This document shows positions 35,408-44,820 of a stretch of 64,000 nucleotides of DNA, piece after piece; the stretch's first letter is position 1, and every line of letters starts with the position of its first letter. The translations under genes and the position numbers were made by a program. The DNA lies in the NCBI GenBank assembly GCA_041665285.1, contig JBAYJC010000002.1, positions 123,291 to 187,290 on the forward strand. The letters run 5' to 3'. Source of the DNA: JBAYJC01 sp041665285 (lineage in GTDB: Bacteria > Patescibacteriota > Patescibacteriia > 2-12-FULL-60-25). The notes beneath the pieces were generated by a model. It was not told the origin of the DNA and searched no databases. It saw only the letters and a program-made list of their open reading frames with translations.

Positions 35408-36583
35408 ATGGAAACGAGCTCAGGAAACCGTCGAAAAGTGTGCGTGGTGATTATTGGCCGAGCCAATTACGGCCGGATCAAATCCGTGTGCGCCGCTGTT
35501 CAGCGTCGTCCAGATTTGCAATTGCAGATCATTGGCGGTTCATCACTGTTGCTGGAACGCTATGGCAAGGGCGCGGACAATGTTCGCGCAGATGGGTTTG
35601 CTATTGATCATGAGGCTTTTATGGCTGTGGAGGGGGAGACGCCGCTGACCATGGCAAAGTCCGTAGGATTGGGTATTTTGGAAATCACAAATGCGTTGAA
35701 CACGCTGAAGCCGGATGTGGTGCTCACGATTGCCGATCGATTTGAAACGATTGCCACGGCCATTGCCGCGTCTTACATGAACATTCCGGTGGCGCACACA
35801 CAAGGTGGCGAAGTCACAGGCTCGATCGATGAGCATGTGCGTCATGCGGTGACAAAACTTGCGCACATCCATTTTCCTGCGACGCAGATGAGCGCAGAAC
35901 GTTTGATTAAGATGGGTGAACATGCGGATACCGTGCATATGACCGGCTGTCCGGCCATTGATTTGGTTGCGCAGATGGACACACGGTTTACGCCGGAGGA
36001 GCTGGAAAAGATTGGCTATTGGGGCGTAGGAGCAAAGATCGATCCCGAACAGCCCTACTTACTCATGCTCCAGCATCCTGTGACCACAGAGTATGGTACG
36101 GGGTATCAACAAATCGTGGAGACGATTGAGGCAGTCCATGCCGCGAACATGCAGGCCATGGTGCTTTGGCCCAATATCGATGCGGGGTCAGATGATATTT
36201 CGAAGGGCATGCGCGTCTTTCGCGAGCATCATCCAGAAGCAAAGATGCGGTTTTATAAAAACTTTCCACCAGAATTTTACGCAAAGATCGTGGCACGTGC
36301 CGCTTGCACGGTAGGCAACTCTTCGTCGTTTATCCGCGAGGGAAGCTATCTTGGTACGCCGGCAGTGATTGTGGGGTCTCGCCAGCAAGGACGCGAGCAT
36401 GGTCGCAATGCCATGGTAGAAATCCCTTACGAACGCACAGCGATTCGTGCCGCACTTGATCAACAGCTGACCCATGGTCGTTATGGGATTGATCCTATTT
36501 TTGGGGATGGAAAAGCAGGGGAGCGTATTGCAGAGATCCTGGCGACCGCAAATTTCCGTATTCAAAAAAGAATAACGTATTAA
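35408..36583 (+). CDS. neuC: UDP-N-acetylglucosamine 2-epimerase, hydrolysing (NeuC/LegG-like)
   Basis: 391 residues. Family features are IGRANYGRIKSV, IADRFETIATAIAA, HTQGGEVTGSIDEHVRHA and GNSSSFIREGSYLGTPAV near the C-terminus. It releases ManNAc, or a di-N-acetyl analogue, from the UDP-sugar as substrate for NeuB. It differs from the non-hydrolysing WecB at 16614, which lacks ADRFET. It is first of a run that continues to 42425. Confidence 0.88.
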   Translation: METSSGNRRKVCVVIIGRANYGRIKSVCAAVQRRPDLQLQIIGGSSLLLERYGKGADNVRADGFAIDHEAFMAVEGETPLTMAKSVGLGILEITNALNTLKPDVVLTIADRFETIATAIAASYMNIPVAHTQGGEVTGSIDEHVRHAVTKLAHIHFPATQMSAERLIKMGEHADTVHMTGCPAIDLVAQMDTRFTPEELEKIGYWGVGAKIDPEQPYLLMLQHPVTTEYGTGYQQIVETIEAVHAANMQAMVLWPNIDAGSDDISKGMRVFREHHPEAKMRFYKNFPPEFYAKIVARAACTVGNSSSFIREGSYLGTPAVIVGSRQQGREHGRNAMVEIPYERTAIRAALDQQLTHGRYGIDPIFGDGKAGERIAEILATANFRIQKRITY

Positions 36584-36600
36584 TTTTTTTTCTTCCTCCT

Positions 36601-37563
36601 ATGGGACGTGTTGTTATCATGGAACCAGCGGGTTATAGCCCACGCGCACTTGCCAGCTATGCCACGATTGGAGAGGTTGTGCAGGGTCCGTTTGCTACGG
36701 AGGAAGCCTTACGATCTGCACTTGCTGAAGCAGAAGTGATCGTGATTCGTTTGGGGAAAGTGCCAGCCTCTTTGATGGAGATGGCGCCAAAATTGCGCGT
36801 GATCGCTTCGCCAACAACGGGCATTGATCATATTGATATTCCTACGGCAGAACGTCGTGGCATTGCGATTGTGTGTCTCAAGGGCAAGCGCGATCTCTTG
36901 GATAAGATTTACGCGACATCAGAACTGACCGTGACGCTCATCCTCTCCTTGTTGCGGCGTATTCCTGCGGCGCACGCCCATGTGACGGAGGGCGGTTGGG
37001 ATCGCCAACGTTTTATCGGCACAGAGGTGAGCGGCAAGACCGTGGGGTTGATTGGGTGCGGGCGCTTGGGTGCACGTGTCGCTACGATCCTCGACGCCAT
37101 GGGAGCAAAGGTGATTGCCTGTGATCCGTATCAACCTGCAGAAAAGATTCCTGCTTGTGTGACGCGATTGCCTCTTGAAGAGGTGCTGTCTGTTTCAGAT
37201 ATCGTTTCTGTACACGTCGCGTTGAGCCCAGAAACCACGCGCATGATTGCAGAGCCGCAGTTTGCGCTGATGAAGCAAGGGGCGTTTTTTATCAACACCT
37301 CGCGTGGGCAAGTCGTAGACGAAACAGCATTGCTCCATGCGTTGGAGAGCGGTCACCTGACGGGCGCGGCATTGGATGTGATGGAAGGAGAAGATGGCGA
37401 TGGCCGTCATCTCGCAACGAATCCGCTCCGCGAGTACGCGAAGACGCACGATCGTTTGATCTTAGTGCCGCATATCGGCGGAGCAACGCATGAGTCCATG
37501 GGGCTCACAGAAGATGCGATCGCCGCAGATGTGCTCACCTATCTTTCTTCACACGTAAAATAA
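36601..37563 (+). CDS. D-isomer-specific 2-hydroxyacid dehydrogenase
   Basis: 320 residues. The NAD domain shows GLIGCGRLGARVATIL, and the catalytic Arg/Glu/His are in NTSRGQVVDE, ALDVMEGEDGDG and LVPHIGGATHES. Enzymes of this family reduce 2-keto acids. It lies between neuC and neuA, so a keto-acid step linked to the nonulosonate is plausible; phosphoglycerate-type activity cannot be excluded by sequence. It starts 17 bases after neuC. Confidence 0.82.
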   Translation: MGRVVIMEPAGYSPRALASYATIGEVVQGPFATEEALRSALAEAEVIVIRLGKVPASLMEMAPKLRVIASPTTGIDHIDIPTAERRGIAIVCLKGKRDLLDKIYATSELTVTLILSLLRRIPAAHAHVTEGGWDRQRFIGTEVSGKTVGLIGCGRLGARVATILDAMGAKVIACDPYQPAEKIPACVTRLPLEEVLSVSDIVSVHVALSPETTRMIAEPQFALMKQGAFFINTSRGQVVDETALLHALESGHLTGAALDVMEGEDGDGRHLATNPLREYAKTHDRLILVPHIGGATHESMGLTEDAIAADVLTYLSSHVK

Positions 37564-37571
37564 TATTTGCT

Positions 37572-38288
37572 ATGTCTTCGCTTCGCATCCTCGGAATTAT
37601 TACGGCACGTGGTGGTTCAAAAGGCGTCCCACGGAAAAATATTCGTGATCTCGCAGGCAAACCACTGATCGCCTGGTCCATTGAAGCGGCTAAGGGGAGC
37701 AGACTCACGGACTGCATTGTCTCAACAGATGATGAGGAGATTGCGGAGGTGTCACGTCAATTTGGAGGACGTGTGCCTTTCATACGTCCGGCGGAATATG
37801 CCACAGATACGGCAACGAGCATCTCTGTGGTACAGCATGCTTTAGCGTGGCTGAAGGAAAACGAGGGGAAGGAGTTTGATGCGGTGATGATCCTGCAACC
37901 AACAAGCCCGATGCGCCTTTCGACGGATATTGACGCGTGTATTGATCTGCTGGAAACATCCGGTGCAGATTCTGTGATGAGCATGGTAAAGCTCTCAGAT
38001 TTCGCGCCGAAGAAATTAAAAAAGCTTGATGGCGATCGTATCCTTCCATATTTTGAAGATGAGGGGCAGATGAGTTCTTCGCGCCAAGCGCTTCCGGATG
38101 TCTATCGTCGTAATTGTGCGGTCTATCTCACCAAGACGCCATTCTTGCTTGCGAATGATTTATTTGGGAAGGACTCTCGCGCGTACGTGATGCCTGAGGA
38201 GCGATCCATTGATATTAATACCCCACAGGATCTCCAATTCGCAGATTTTGTTCTGCGCCGTCAGCAAGAAGCATTGTCTCACGCCTAG
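37572..38288 (+). CDS. neuA: Acylneuraminate cytidylyltransferase (CMP-nonulosonate synthetase)
   Basis: 238 residues, normal for short NeuA. Motifs are ITARGGSKGVPRKNIRDLAGKP split as ITARGGSKGVPRKN and then LAGKPLIAWSIEAA, followed by LQPTSPMRL and DINTPQDL. It activates the nonulosonic acid with CTP. It is 8 bases after the dehydrogenase and one base before the third asnB. Confidence 0.9.
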   Translation: MSSLRILGIITARGGSKGVPRKNIRDLAGKPLIAWSIEAAKGSRLTDCIVSTDDEEIAEVSRQFGGRVPFIRPAEYATDTATSISVVQHALAWLKENEGKEFDAVMILQPTSPMRLSTDIDACIDLLETSGADSVMSMVKLSDFAPKKLKKLDGDRILPYFEDEGQMSSSRQALPDVYRRNCAVYLTKTPFLLANDLFGKDSRAYVMPEERSIDINTPQDLQFADFVLRRQQEALSHA

Positions 38289-38289
38289 T

Positions 38290-40134
38290 ATGTGTGGCAT
38301 TGCAGGCATCCTGAGTAAGACGCCGGATCACGCTATCGCAGAGCGCATGATTCGTGCGCTTGCCCATCGCGGGCCCGATGGGGAGGGGATTATGGACCTG
38401 CCCATGGCTGTATTTGCGCATCGCCGTCTTTCCATTATCGATTTGTCTGATGCGGGCCGCCAACCCATGGAGTCGTATGACGGGCGATTTGTCATTACAT
38501 TCAACGGTGAGATCTACAACTACAAAGAACTTCGTGCAGAGCTCGCAGGCTATCCATTCCGTTCGCAAACAGACACGGAAGTGATTCTCGCGGCATGGGA
38601 AACATGGGGAGAAGCGTGTTTGGATCGATTTTTAGGCATGTTCGCGTTTGCGATCGCGGATCGAAAAGAGCAGACTGTCACAATCGTGCGCGATCGGTTG
38701 GGGATCAAGCCATTATATTATGCAGAACAGAATGGCTCGCTGTTGTTTGCTTCAGAAATTAAAGCGCTATTCGCAGGAGGCGTGAAAGCAAAACCTAATG
38801 AACGCATGCTCGCCCATTACTTGTTGTATGGGTATTACGATCATACGCCAGAGACCTTTTATGAAGGGGTGCGTTCATTGCGTGGCGGGCATTTGATGCG
38901 CTGGAAAGAGGGGAAGAGTGAGATCAAACGCTGGTGGTATTTGCCGGATCATGTTGCACCTATCACGCATCTGAAGGAGGAAGAGGTGATAGCGACGTTT
39001 CGTGGATTGCTGGATGATAGCCTGCGCATGCACTTGCGGAGTGATGTTCCTGTGGGGATCAATCTCTCCAGTGGTATTGATTCGTTGAGTTTGTTTTTTG
39101 AGTTGCAACGCATTGCAGAGCTCTCAAAGCTTCACATTTTTTCCATGGGATTTGCGGATCCTGCGTTTGATGAAACCACGGATATTGCCGGACTTGCAGA
39201 GCAGGCAGGTGTGCCGTTTCATCGTGTGGAGATTACGCCTGCAGATGAAGAGCGTTATCGGGATGCCGTCTCTACGGCACTGGATCAACCGTACGGAGGA
39301 CTGTCCACGATTGGGTATTACAAACTCATGACAGAGCCGCGCAAACACGGCGTGAAGGTGTTGCTCGAAGGACAGGGCGTCGATGAGATGTTAGGTGGCT
39401 ATCGCTATTTTACAGGGCCACTCTATCGCGATTATGTCCGCGAAGGTCGCTGGGATCGTATTGGGGCGGAAGTTCGTCGTGGGGCGCAGGATCGTGCACC
39501 GTGGCACCTATGGCAGTCGGCTATGGGGTTTGTGGAAACGTGGCATAAGGCAGGTCGTACGGCTTTTCAGGATGGCACGGCATTCCTTCATCATGAGTGT
39601 TTACGCCCCGAGTGGGTTGCGCGCGCCCAACAGGTGGAAACGCCTGTGTTTGAAGCGCCGTTTGCGAGCGCCTTTCAAAACGCGCTCTATCGCGACACGA
39701 CGGCGACAAAACTCCCACGTGTTCTTCGTTTTAATGATCTTGTGAGCATGGCCTTTGGGTTGGAACTGCGCGTGCCCTTTTTGGATCATCGTATCGTGGA
39801 ATATGCGTTTAGCTTACCGGACGTTTGGAAAATGGCAGATGGTCGGACAAAAGTTTTGTTACGAGAATCCATGAAGGGCGTGGTGCCAGAAGCGTTGCGT
39901 ACGCGGCAAAAACGACCACAGTCATCTCCGCAGACACTCTGGTACAAGACCGCGCTCCAGGAGAATGTGGCAAAGGTCCTTCGTTCAGATGCCCTACGAG
40001 CACTCCCTATGGTTGATGCCGTGGCCGCTCAAAAATCGTTTGACGCATTCGTACACGATCCGAAACAAAATAATTCTTTCTTTTATTGGCAGTTGATAAA
40101 TCTCTTGCAGGTCTATCGCGTATGCGGTCTGTAG
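38290..40134 (+). CDS. asnB: Glutamine-hydrolysing asparagine synthetase-like amidotransferase (copy 3)
   Basis: 614 residues. MCGIAGI gives Cys2, and HRGPDGEG and FNGEIYNY are kept in the glutaminase domain. The synthetase P-loop reads NLSSGIDSLS near residue 259, with Ser where copies 1 and 2 have Gly (SGGIDS), and the second motif reads GQGVDEMLGGY instead of GDGGDE-FGGY. These changes suggest a different substrate from the other two. It sits directly after neuA, so amidation of the nonulosonate carboxylate or another acidic sugar is an attractive but unproved role. Confidence 0.85.
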   Translation: MCGIAGILSKTPDHAIAERMIRALAHRGPDGEGIMDLPMAVFAHRRLSIIDLSDAGRQPMESYDGRFVITFNGEIYNYKELRAELAGYPFRSQTDTEVILAAWETWGEACLDRFLGMFAFAIADRKEQTVTIVRDRLGIKPLYYAEQNGSLLFASEIKALFAGGVKAKPNERMLAHYLLYGYYDHTPETFYEGVRSLRGGHLMRWKEGKSEIKRWWYLPDHVAPITHLKEEEVIATFRGLLDDSLRMHLRSDVPVGINLSSGIDSLSLFFELQRIAELSKLHIFSMGFADPAFDETTDIAGLAEQAGVPFHRVEITPADEERYRDAVSTALDQPYGGLSTIGYYKLMTEPRKHGVKVLLEGQGVDEMLGGYRYFTGPLYRDYVREGRWDRIGAEVRRGAQDRAPWHLWQSAMGFVETWHKAGRTAFQDGTAFLHHECLRPEWVARAQQVETPVFEAPFASAFQNALYRDTTATKLPRVLRFNDLVSMAFGLELRVPFLDHRIVEYAFSLPDVWKMADGRTKVLLRESMKGVVPEALRTRQKRPQSSPQTLWYKTALQENVAKVLRSDALRALPMVDAVAAQKSFDAFVHDPKQNNSFFYWQLINLLQVYRVCGL

Positions 40135-40988
40135 CTTCTGACGGGCCTCTATGCCCTGTTTGTCACGGACAGCGTGTCGTGAAGATTGACCATCGTCGGT
40201 TGAAGCGCGGATGGCACACGAACGTACTGTGTCGTGATTGCGGCATGGTCTTTTCCGCGCCACGACCACCAGCCCGCGTGTATGAGGATTTTTATCGCCA
40301 TGAGTATACCTCTGCGGTGTATGGGTTGAGTGATGATCCGAAGAAGATTCAGGAGATTTTTGCATGGCGCACGCGTCGTTCGCTCGAAAAAATTGGGTAT
40401 TTCCCGAAGCTCTGGAAAAAGGGAATGAACGTGCTGGAGGTAGGCGCAGGCATTGGGGCGTTTCTCATGGCATTACGAAAACGCTTTGGTTGTCGTGTAT
40501 TCGCAGTGGAGCCAGCACCGAGCTTTGTTGCGTTGGGTCGTGCGCAGGGAAAGCTTTTGTATGCGCCGAGCACGTTTGAGGAGTTTTTGCGCAAACCACC
40601 CACGGCATTCCCTCGAAAATATGACGCGATTGTCCTGGATCAGATGCTGGAGCATGCTTTGGACCCCGTGACATTTTTGATGGCGTTACAGAGTCTCCTG
40701 AAGCCAGAGGGATTTTTATTTATCAGTGTGCCAAACATCGCGGCACCCAAAGATCAACGCGCATCCTTTTTTATTTTTGAACACGTCTCTTCTTTCTCCC
40801 CGTATCCTTTAGCGACCCTTCTTCTGCGCTGTGGCTATAAAGTAGTGGGCATGCACGCAGAAGCACCCGGCTCTCTGCAGATCGTGGCGGCGCCCTTTCG
40901 TTCCACGCGTCCCATGGTCCATCCTGCCGTGATTGGTCAGCCATTGACCGCGCCTGACATTCGGCGAGGATTTGCCGCGCTCGAGTGA
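40122..40988 (+). CDS. Zinc-ribbon SAM methyltransferase (1 of 4)
   Basis: 288 residues. An N-terminal CPVCHGQ and CRDCG pair forms a likely zinc ribbon, followed by VFSAPRPP, motif I VLEVGAGIGAFLMA near residue 104, and DQMLEHALDP. ATG 40122 lies inside the end of asnB. Paralogues with the same layout are at 49462, 52245 and 54573. Confidence 0.83.
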   Translation: MRSVASDGPLCPVCHGQRVVKIDHRRLKRGWHTNVLCRDCGMVFSAPRPPARVYEDFYRHEYTSAVYGLSDDPKKIQEIFAWRTRRSLEKIGYFPKLWKKGMNVLEVGAGIGAFLMALRKRFGCRVFAVEPAPSFVALGRAQGKLLYAPSTFEEFLRKPPTAFPRKYDAIVLDQMLEHALDPVTFLMALQSLLKPEGFLFISVPNIAAPKDQRASFFIFEHVSSFSPYPLATLLLRCGYKVVGMHAEAPGSLQIVAAPFRSTRPMVHPAVIGQPLTAPDIRRGFAALE

Positions 40989-40994
40989 TGCTAT

Positions 40995-42425
40995 ATGCGT
41001 TTATTGGAAACCGAGCGGGAGAGGGAACGTTGGTATAGGCTGTGCTTCCTAGGGATCCTTCTCTGGGTCGGTTTTTGGGCCACGCGTTATTTATTGGACA
41101 GCCCTCGTCCCTGGTTTGATGAAGGTATCTATCTTCAAGCCGCAAAGAATCTTGCGGAGCAAGGACGTTTTGGGATTCAGGTTGCGCCAGGAAGATTGGT
41201 GGGATTGGACATGGTGACAGTTGGCTATCCATTGCTCGCGCCGCTCGCCGGTGTATTCAAGCTCTTTGGTGCAACGCTCGAAGCCGCGCGTGGGATGATG
41301 GTTGGGTGGATCATGGGGCTTGTGATTCTTCTCGGGATGCTCTGTCGTCGTTTGTATGGTCGTCGAGTAGCATTACTTGCATTAGGATTGCTCGCCTCAT
41401 TTGGACCATTGTACGGGAATGGAAAAAACGTGTTAGGGGAAATACCGGGATTAGTGTACCTCTCTGCCTGTTGCCTGGTCCTGCTGGCTATTGAGCGTGG
41501 AAAACGGGGATGGGGTATGGCTCTACTGTCCGGTGGATTACTCGCGCTCTCTGCAACGACAAAACCTTCGTTTATCATCCTCCTCCCTGCGGCGGCTGTG
41601 GCCTTGTGTGTGTGGTGGTGGCGAGGTACGCGATTTTCTTGGGGCGAATATCTTGGTGCTTTTGCGGGGGTATCTGTCGGGCTCCTCGTGTGGGTACTCA
41701 CGCAGTTTCATTCTGCGTCACTAGGTGAAGTTCTTGCGCATTATGCAAACCCCTACGGCATCGCAGACCTCGCAACGCGCATGCGTCTTAACATGGTGGG
41801 GATGGTGACGCATGGAACGCCTCTGCATATGTTATTGTTGGGTGGCGTAACATTGGTTGCATGGATGAAACGCGGCGCGCGACGCTTGTCAGCCGTAGAA
41901 ATCATGCTCGGCGCGTTCATCCTCCTTACGCTTGTGAGCTATGTACGAACAGCGGGCTGGTATCGCTACTTTTTTCTTGCGCATGTCTTGCTTCTTGTCC
42001 TTGCGCCCTCTGCCATTCTCTTTCTCGCGTCACAGTGGTTTAAGGTGCAAGGGCGTCGATTGGCAATCGTGATCATCATCGCGCTATTTGGCGTGAATGG
42101 CTATGCGCTCTGGAGAGATCCGTTTCCGATATTTGGCACGGATTGGCGTGCGTTACGTCAGGCGATGCAAGGAGTACCGATGGAGAAAACTATCTTGTTT
42201 GTGAATGCCCCGGAAGCTGCGTTTTTTTATCCGCGGCAGGAGTACTATCAGTTACTACGCATCACCGAGCGGCTGACGATTGGTGAAGACATTTTATCTA
42301 TCGTACCGCCTCCGCATTATCTTATTATGACGGATCGTGTTGTAGAGGGAGACCTATTGCTGGGTCGTGGCTATGTGCAAGAACAGCAGTTTGGCCACGT
42401 GGCAGTATGGCGGTATTCCCCTTAG
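40995..42425 (+). CDS. GT39/GT83-like membrane glycosyltransferase
   Basis: 476 residues with about 10-11 hydrophobic segments. The first outer loop has RPWFDEGIYLQAAKNL, the acidic DE motif of ArnT/PMT-type enzymes, which take a sugar from a polyprenyl phosphate on the outer face of the membrane. The GT2 enzymes at 14905, 43305 and 63024 could make that donor. The acceptor may be lipid, glycan or protein. Confidence 0.78.
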   Translation: MRLLETERERERWYRLCFLGILLWVGFWATRYLLDSPRPWFDEGIYLQAAKNLAEQGRFGIQVAPGRLVGLDMVTVGYPLLAPLAGVFKLFGATLEAARGMMVGWIMGLVILLGMLCRRLYGRRVALLALGLLASFGPLYGNGKNVLGEIPGLVYLSACCLVLLAIERGKRGWGMALLSGGLLALSATTKPSFIILLPAAAVALCVWWWRGTRFSWGEYLGAFAGVSVGLLVWVLTQFHSASLGEVLAHYANPYGIADLATRMRLNMVGMVTHGTPLHMLLLGGVTLVAWMKRGARRLSAVEIMLGAFILLTLVSYVRTAGWYRYFFLAHVLLLVLAPSAILFLASQWFKVQGRRLAIVIIIALFGVNGYALWRDPFPIFGTDWRALRQAMQGVPMEKTILFVNAPEAAFFYPRQEYYQLLRITERLTIGEDILSIVPPPHYLIMTDRVVEGDLLLGRGYVQEQQFGHVAVWRYSP

Positions 42426-42431
42426 GTTTTC

Positions 42432-42460
42432 TCGACAGGTGGGGGTATCTGCATTATGAT
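42432..42460 (+). promoter_or_regulatory. Promoter of the 42479 methyltransferase
   Basis: TCGACA (5/6), 17 bases, TATGAT (5/6). Predicted RNA start is about 12 bases before the ATG. Confidence 0.55.
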
Positions 42461-42478
42461 GATTTTGCATAGAATATT

Positions 42479-43303
42479 ATGACATCTCACGAATATTTCC
42501 TTGAGAAGTTCGCCAAAATCTACCCCTTTTCCCATTGTATTTGGCGTATTCCTGAGGCAGTCGCTCAAACGCAATTTCTTCCATTTCGCGGCCCGTGTCT
42601 GGATCTTGGTTGTGGCGATGGTACGTACATGCAGGTGATGCTTGGTCAGGTGGGACGCCCGACAGACCTTACGACGGGCTCTACCGCAAAGTTGATTGGC
42701 CTTGACCCTCAAGCTGTTGAAATTGAACGCGCTCGTGCTCGTGGGATTTATGATGAGTTGATCGTGGGTGTGTCGACAAAGATTCCTTTGCCAGACGCTT
42801 CTGTTTCCATGGTGTTTTCTAATAGCGTCGTCGAACACATTGAGGATAAGCAGGGAACGATTCGCGAGATTGCTCGTATCTTGAAGCCAGGTGGCCGGTA
42901 TGTGTTTAGTGCGCCCTCAGAAGGCTTTACGCCGGGGTTGCCCTGGCGACAACGATTAGAACGCTGGCGCATGGGAACGGGGGACGCATGGGCGAGCCTA
43001 TTGAATGGCACATTTAAACACTATTGGATGCAGTCTCCAGAAGCATGGACACAGGACCTTGCGCAGGCAGGTCTTCGTGTCGTTGGACATCGGTATACAT
43101 TAACTCCGGAAAATCATGCAACGTGGGAACGCTTTTTGATCCCATCCTATCTCCAACATATTCCCGCAAAACGTTTTGGGTGGGTGCCTGGAGCGGGTTT
43201 ATCTAAGGCCGCACTTCGTCGTCGTATGGTAGCACTGGAGGAGCCTGCAGATCTTTCCAGTGGTGGAAATATCGTGATGTGCGCAGAGAAGCCGTTATCT
43301 TGA
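42479..43303 (+). CDS. Class I SAM-dependent methyltransferase
   Basis: 274 residues. Motif I CLDLGCGDGTYMQV near residue 40, then MVFSNSVVEHIEDK and LKPGGRYVFSAPS. It is first behind a good promoter and is followed one base later by the GT2 gene. Confidence 0.85.
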   Translation: MTSHEYFLEKFAKIYPFSHCIWRIPEAVAQTQFLPFRGPCLDLGCGDGTYMQVMLGQVGRPTDLTTGSTAKLIGLDPQAVEIERARARGIYDELIVGVSTKIPLPDASVSMVFSNSVVEHIEDKQGTIREIARILKPGGRYVFSAPSEGFTPGLPWRQRLERWRMGTGDAWASLLNGTFKHYWMQSPEAWTQDLAQAGLRVVGHRYTLTPENHATWERFLIPSYLQHIPAKRFGWVPGAGLSKAALRRRMVALEEPADLSSGGNIVMCAEKPLS

Positions 43304-43304
43304 T

Positions 43305-44009
43305 ATGCGCATTTCGCTCGTGGTCCCAACTTTGAATGAACGCGGTTCTATTGAATTGCTGCTTCGTGGAATCGCGGAAGCATGGACGCAACTCCCTTCT
43401 GGAACGGCTCTGGAAGTACTTATTGTAGATGATGGTTCCACGGATGGAACAGCCACTGCCGCACGTTCCGTCGCCTTACCCTTCCCGGTCCGGGTCATTG
43501 AACGGCAAGAACGAGGGCTCGCTACTGCGGTCCTTCGGGGGTTTCGTGAAGCCACCGGAGAGGTGCTTGGCGTTATGGATGCAGACTTATCCCATCCCAC
43601 GGAAGTACTTCCTCTGCTGGTGGAGGCGCTTGAACGCGCAGATTTGGTCGTGGCGAGTCGTCATGCACTTGGTGGCGCCGTGGAAGAGTGGCCTTGGTAT
43701 CGTAAGTTCGCTTCTTGGTTTGCCACCCAATTAGCACGTCCGTTGGGTATCGTTACCTCAGATCCGATGTCTGGATATTTTCTTCTGAAGCGTTCGGTTG
43801 TTGAGGGGGCCGTTTGTTCTCCATTGGGTTACAAAATATTGCTCGAAATTCTCGTCAAGGGGCAGTATCGTGCGTTGACAGAAATTCCCTATACGTTTCG
43901 TAATCGTGATGTAGGTAAGAGCAAGATGGGGTGGCGTGAGTCACTTAATTACCTTCGGCATCTCCTTCGATTATATTATTGGCGTTTCGGCCATAAGCAT
44001 TCTTCTTGA
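43305..44009 (+). CDS. GT2 family polyprenyl-phosphate sugar synthase (DPMS-like)
   Basis: 234 residues. Motifs LVVPTLNERGSIELL, IVDDGSTDGTA, MDADLSHPTE and DPMSGYFLLKR are those of dolichol-phosphate-mannose synthase-type enzymes, here without the C-terminal membrane pair seen in 14905-15834. It probably loads a sugar onto a polyprenyl phosphate for an outer-face transferase. Confidence 0.88.
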   Translation: MRISLVVPTLNERGSIELLLRGIAEAWTQLPSGTALEVLIVDDGSTDGTATAARSVALPFPVRVIERQERGLATAVLRGFREATGEVLGVMDADLSHPTEVLPLLVEALERADLVVASRHALGGAVEEWPWYRKFASWFATQLARPLGIVTSDPMSGYFLLKRSVVEGAVCSPLGYKILLEILVKGQYRALTEIPYTFRNRDVGKSKMGWRESLNYLRHLLRLYYWRFGHKHSS

Positions 44010-44016
44010 TCATGAT

Positions 44017-44820
44017 ATGGAATCTATAACACAGCCGCCCGCGCCCTCTTTGTCGATCAAAGAACTGCGTGCTCGGTGCCAATCCACAGCGCCCGCACCT
44101 GAACGCGAAACCTTTACGGGAAAACGTGCGCGTTTCTTTTCGATCTACTTCACGAAACTTTTTTTGTTGACATCCATCACGCCGAATCAGATCACAGCTA
44201 TTTCCGTCATGGTGTTTTTTATAGGGGTTGGGTTATTCCTCACGCTTGATCGAACCTGGTCCATCGTAGGAGCGCTCCTCGTCTTTTTTGCAACGGTACT
44301 TGATGGTTGCGATGGCGAGGTCGCGCGATTCCGTGAGACGAGAAGTCTTGTGGGCGGCGTGTACGCAGAGCCGGTGAGCCATGATTTTCAATACGGTTTC
44401 ATGTTTTTGCCGCTCGGACTTGCGGCGACGTGGATGACCGGAAGCGAGTGGTTTATGGTGGCGGGATTTCTTGCGTCCGTCTCAAAACTCGTGACGCGCT
44501 TGTTGGAAACGCGCTTTTGGGCGCTCTCTCAACCAACGCCGCTTACGCCGGAACAACGACAAGAACTGCGCCAGAAGTTTTTAGCGCGACCTTCGTATCT
44601 GCGGTTTGCGTCCTGGTTAAAGAGAAATATCTTTTCTTCTAATGGCATGATCCTTCCGTTGCTCGTGGTCGCGATCGGTGAGTGGTTGCCTTGGTACGTG
44701 GCGTTTTACGGTGCGAGCTACACGGGGTTTCTGGCGCTGACGTTTTTCCGTCAGCTACGTCGTTTGCAGACGCTTCGCGTGGAAACTGCTGCTCCTCCTG
44801 TGGCAGGGTCTGCGGATTAG
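44017..44820 (+). CDS. CDP-alcohol phosphotransferase family protein with altered catalytic motif
   Basis: 267 residues with about six hydrophobic segments and the family entry SITPNQIT. The first part of the CDP-AP motif, DGCDGEVAR, is intact, but the region that should read G-x3-D-x3-D reads GGVYAEPVSHD, so the third and fourth Asp are not at their places. Normal members move a phospho-alcohol from a CDP-alcohol to an acceptor, using the fourth Asp as base. Either this is a divergent subfamily or it has lost activity. The nearby kinase and nucleotidyltransferases suggest that a CDP-activated alcohol or cyclitol is its donor. ATG 44017 is preferred to an upstream ATG at 43936 that lies inside the GT2 gene. 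Confidence 0.75.
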   Translation: MESITQPPAPSLSIKELRARCQSTAPAPERETFTGKRARFFSIYFTKLFLLTSITPNQITAISVMVFFIGVGLFLTLDRTWSIVGALLVFFATVLDGCDGEVARFRETRSLVGGVYAEPVSHDFQYGFMFLPLGLAATWMTGSEWFMVAGFLASVSKLVTRLLETRFWALSQPTPLTPEQRQELRQKFLARPSYLRFASWLKRNIFSSNGMILPLLVVAIGEWLPWYVAFYGASYTGFLALTFFRQLRRLQTLRVETAAPPVAGSAD

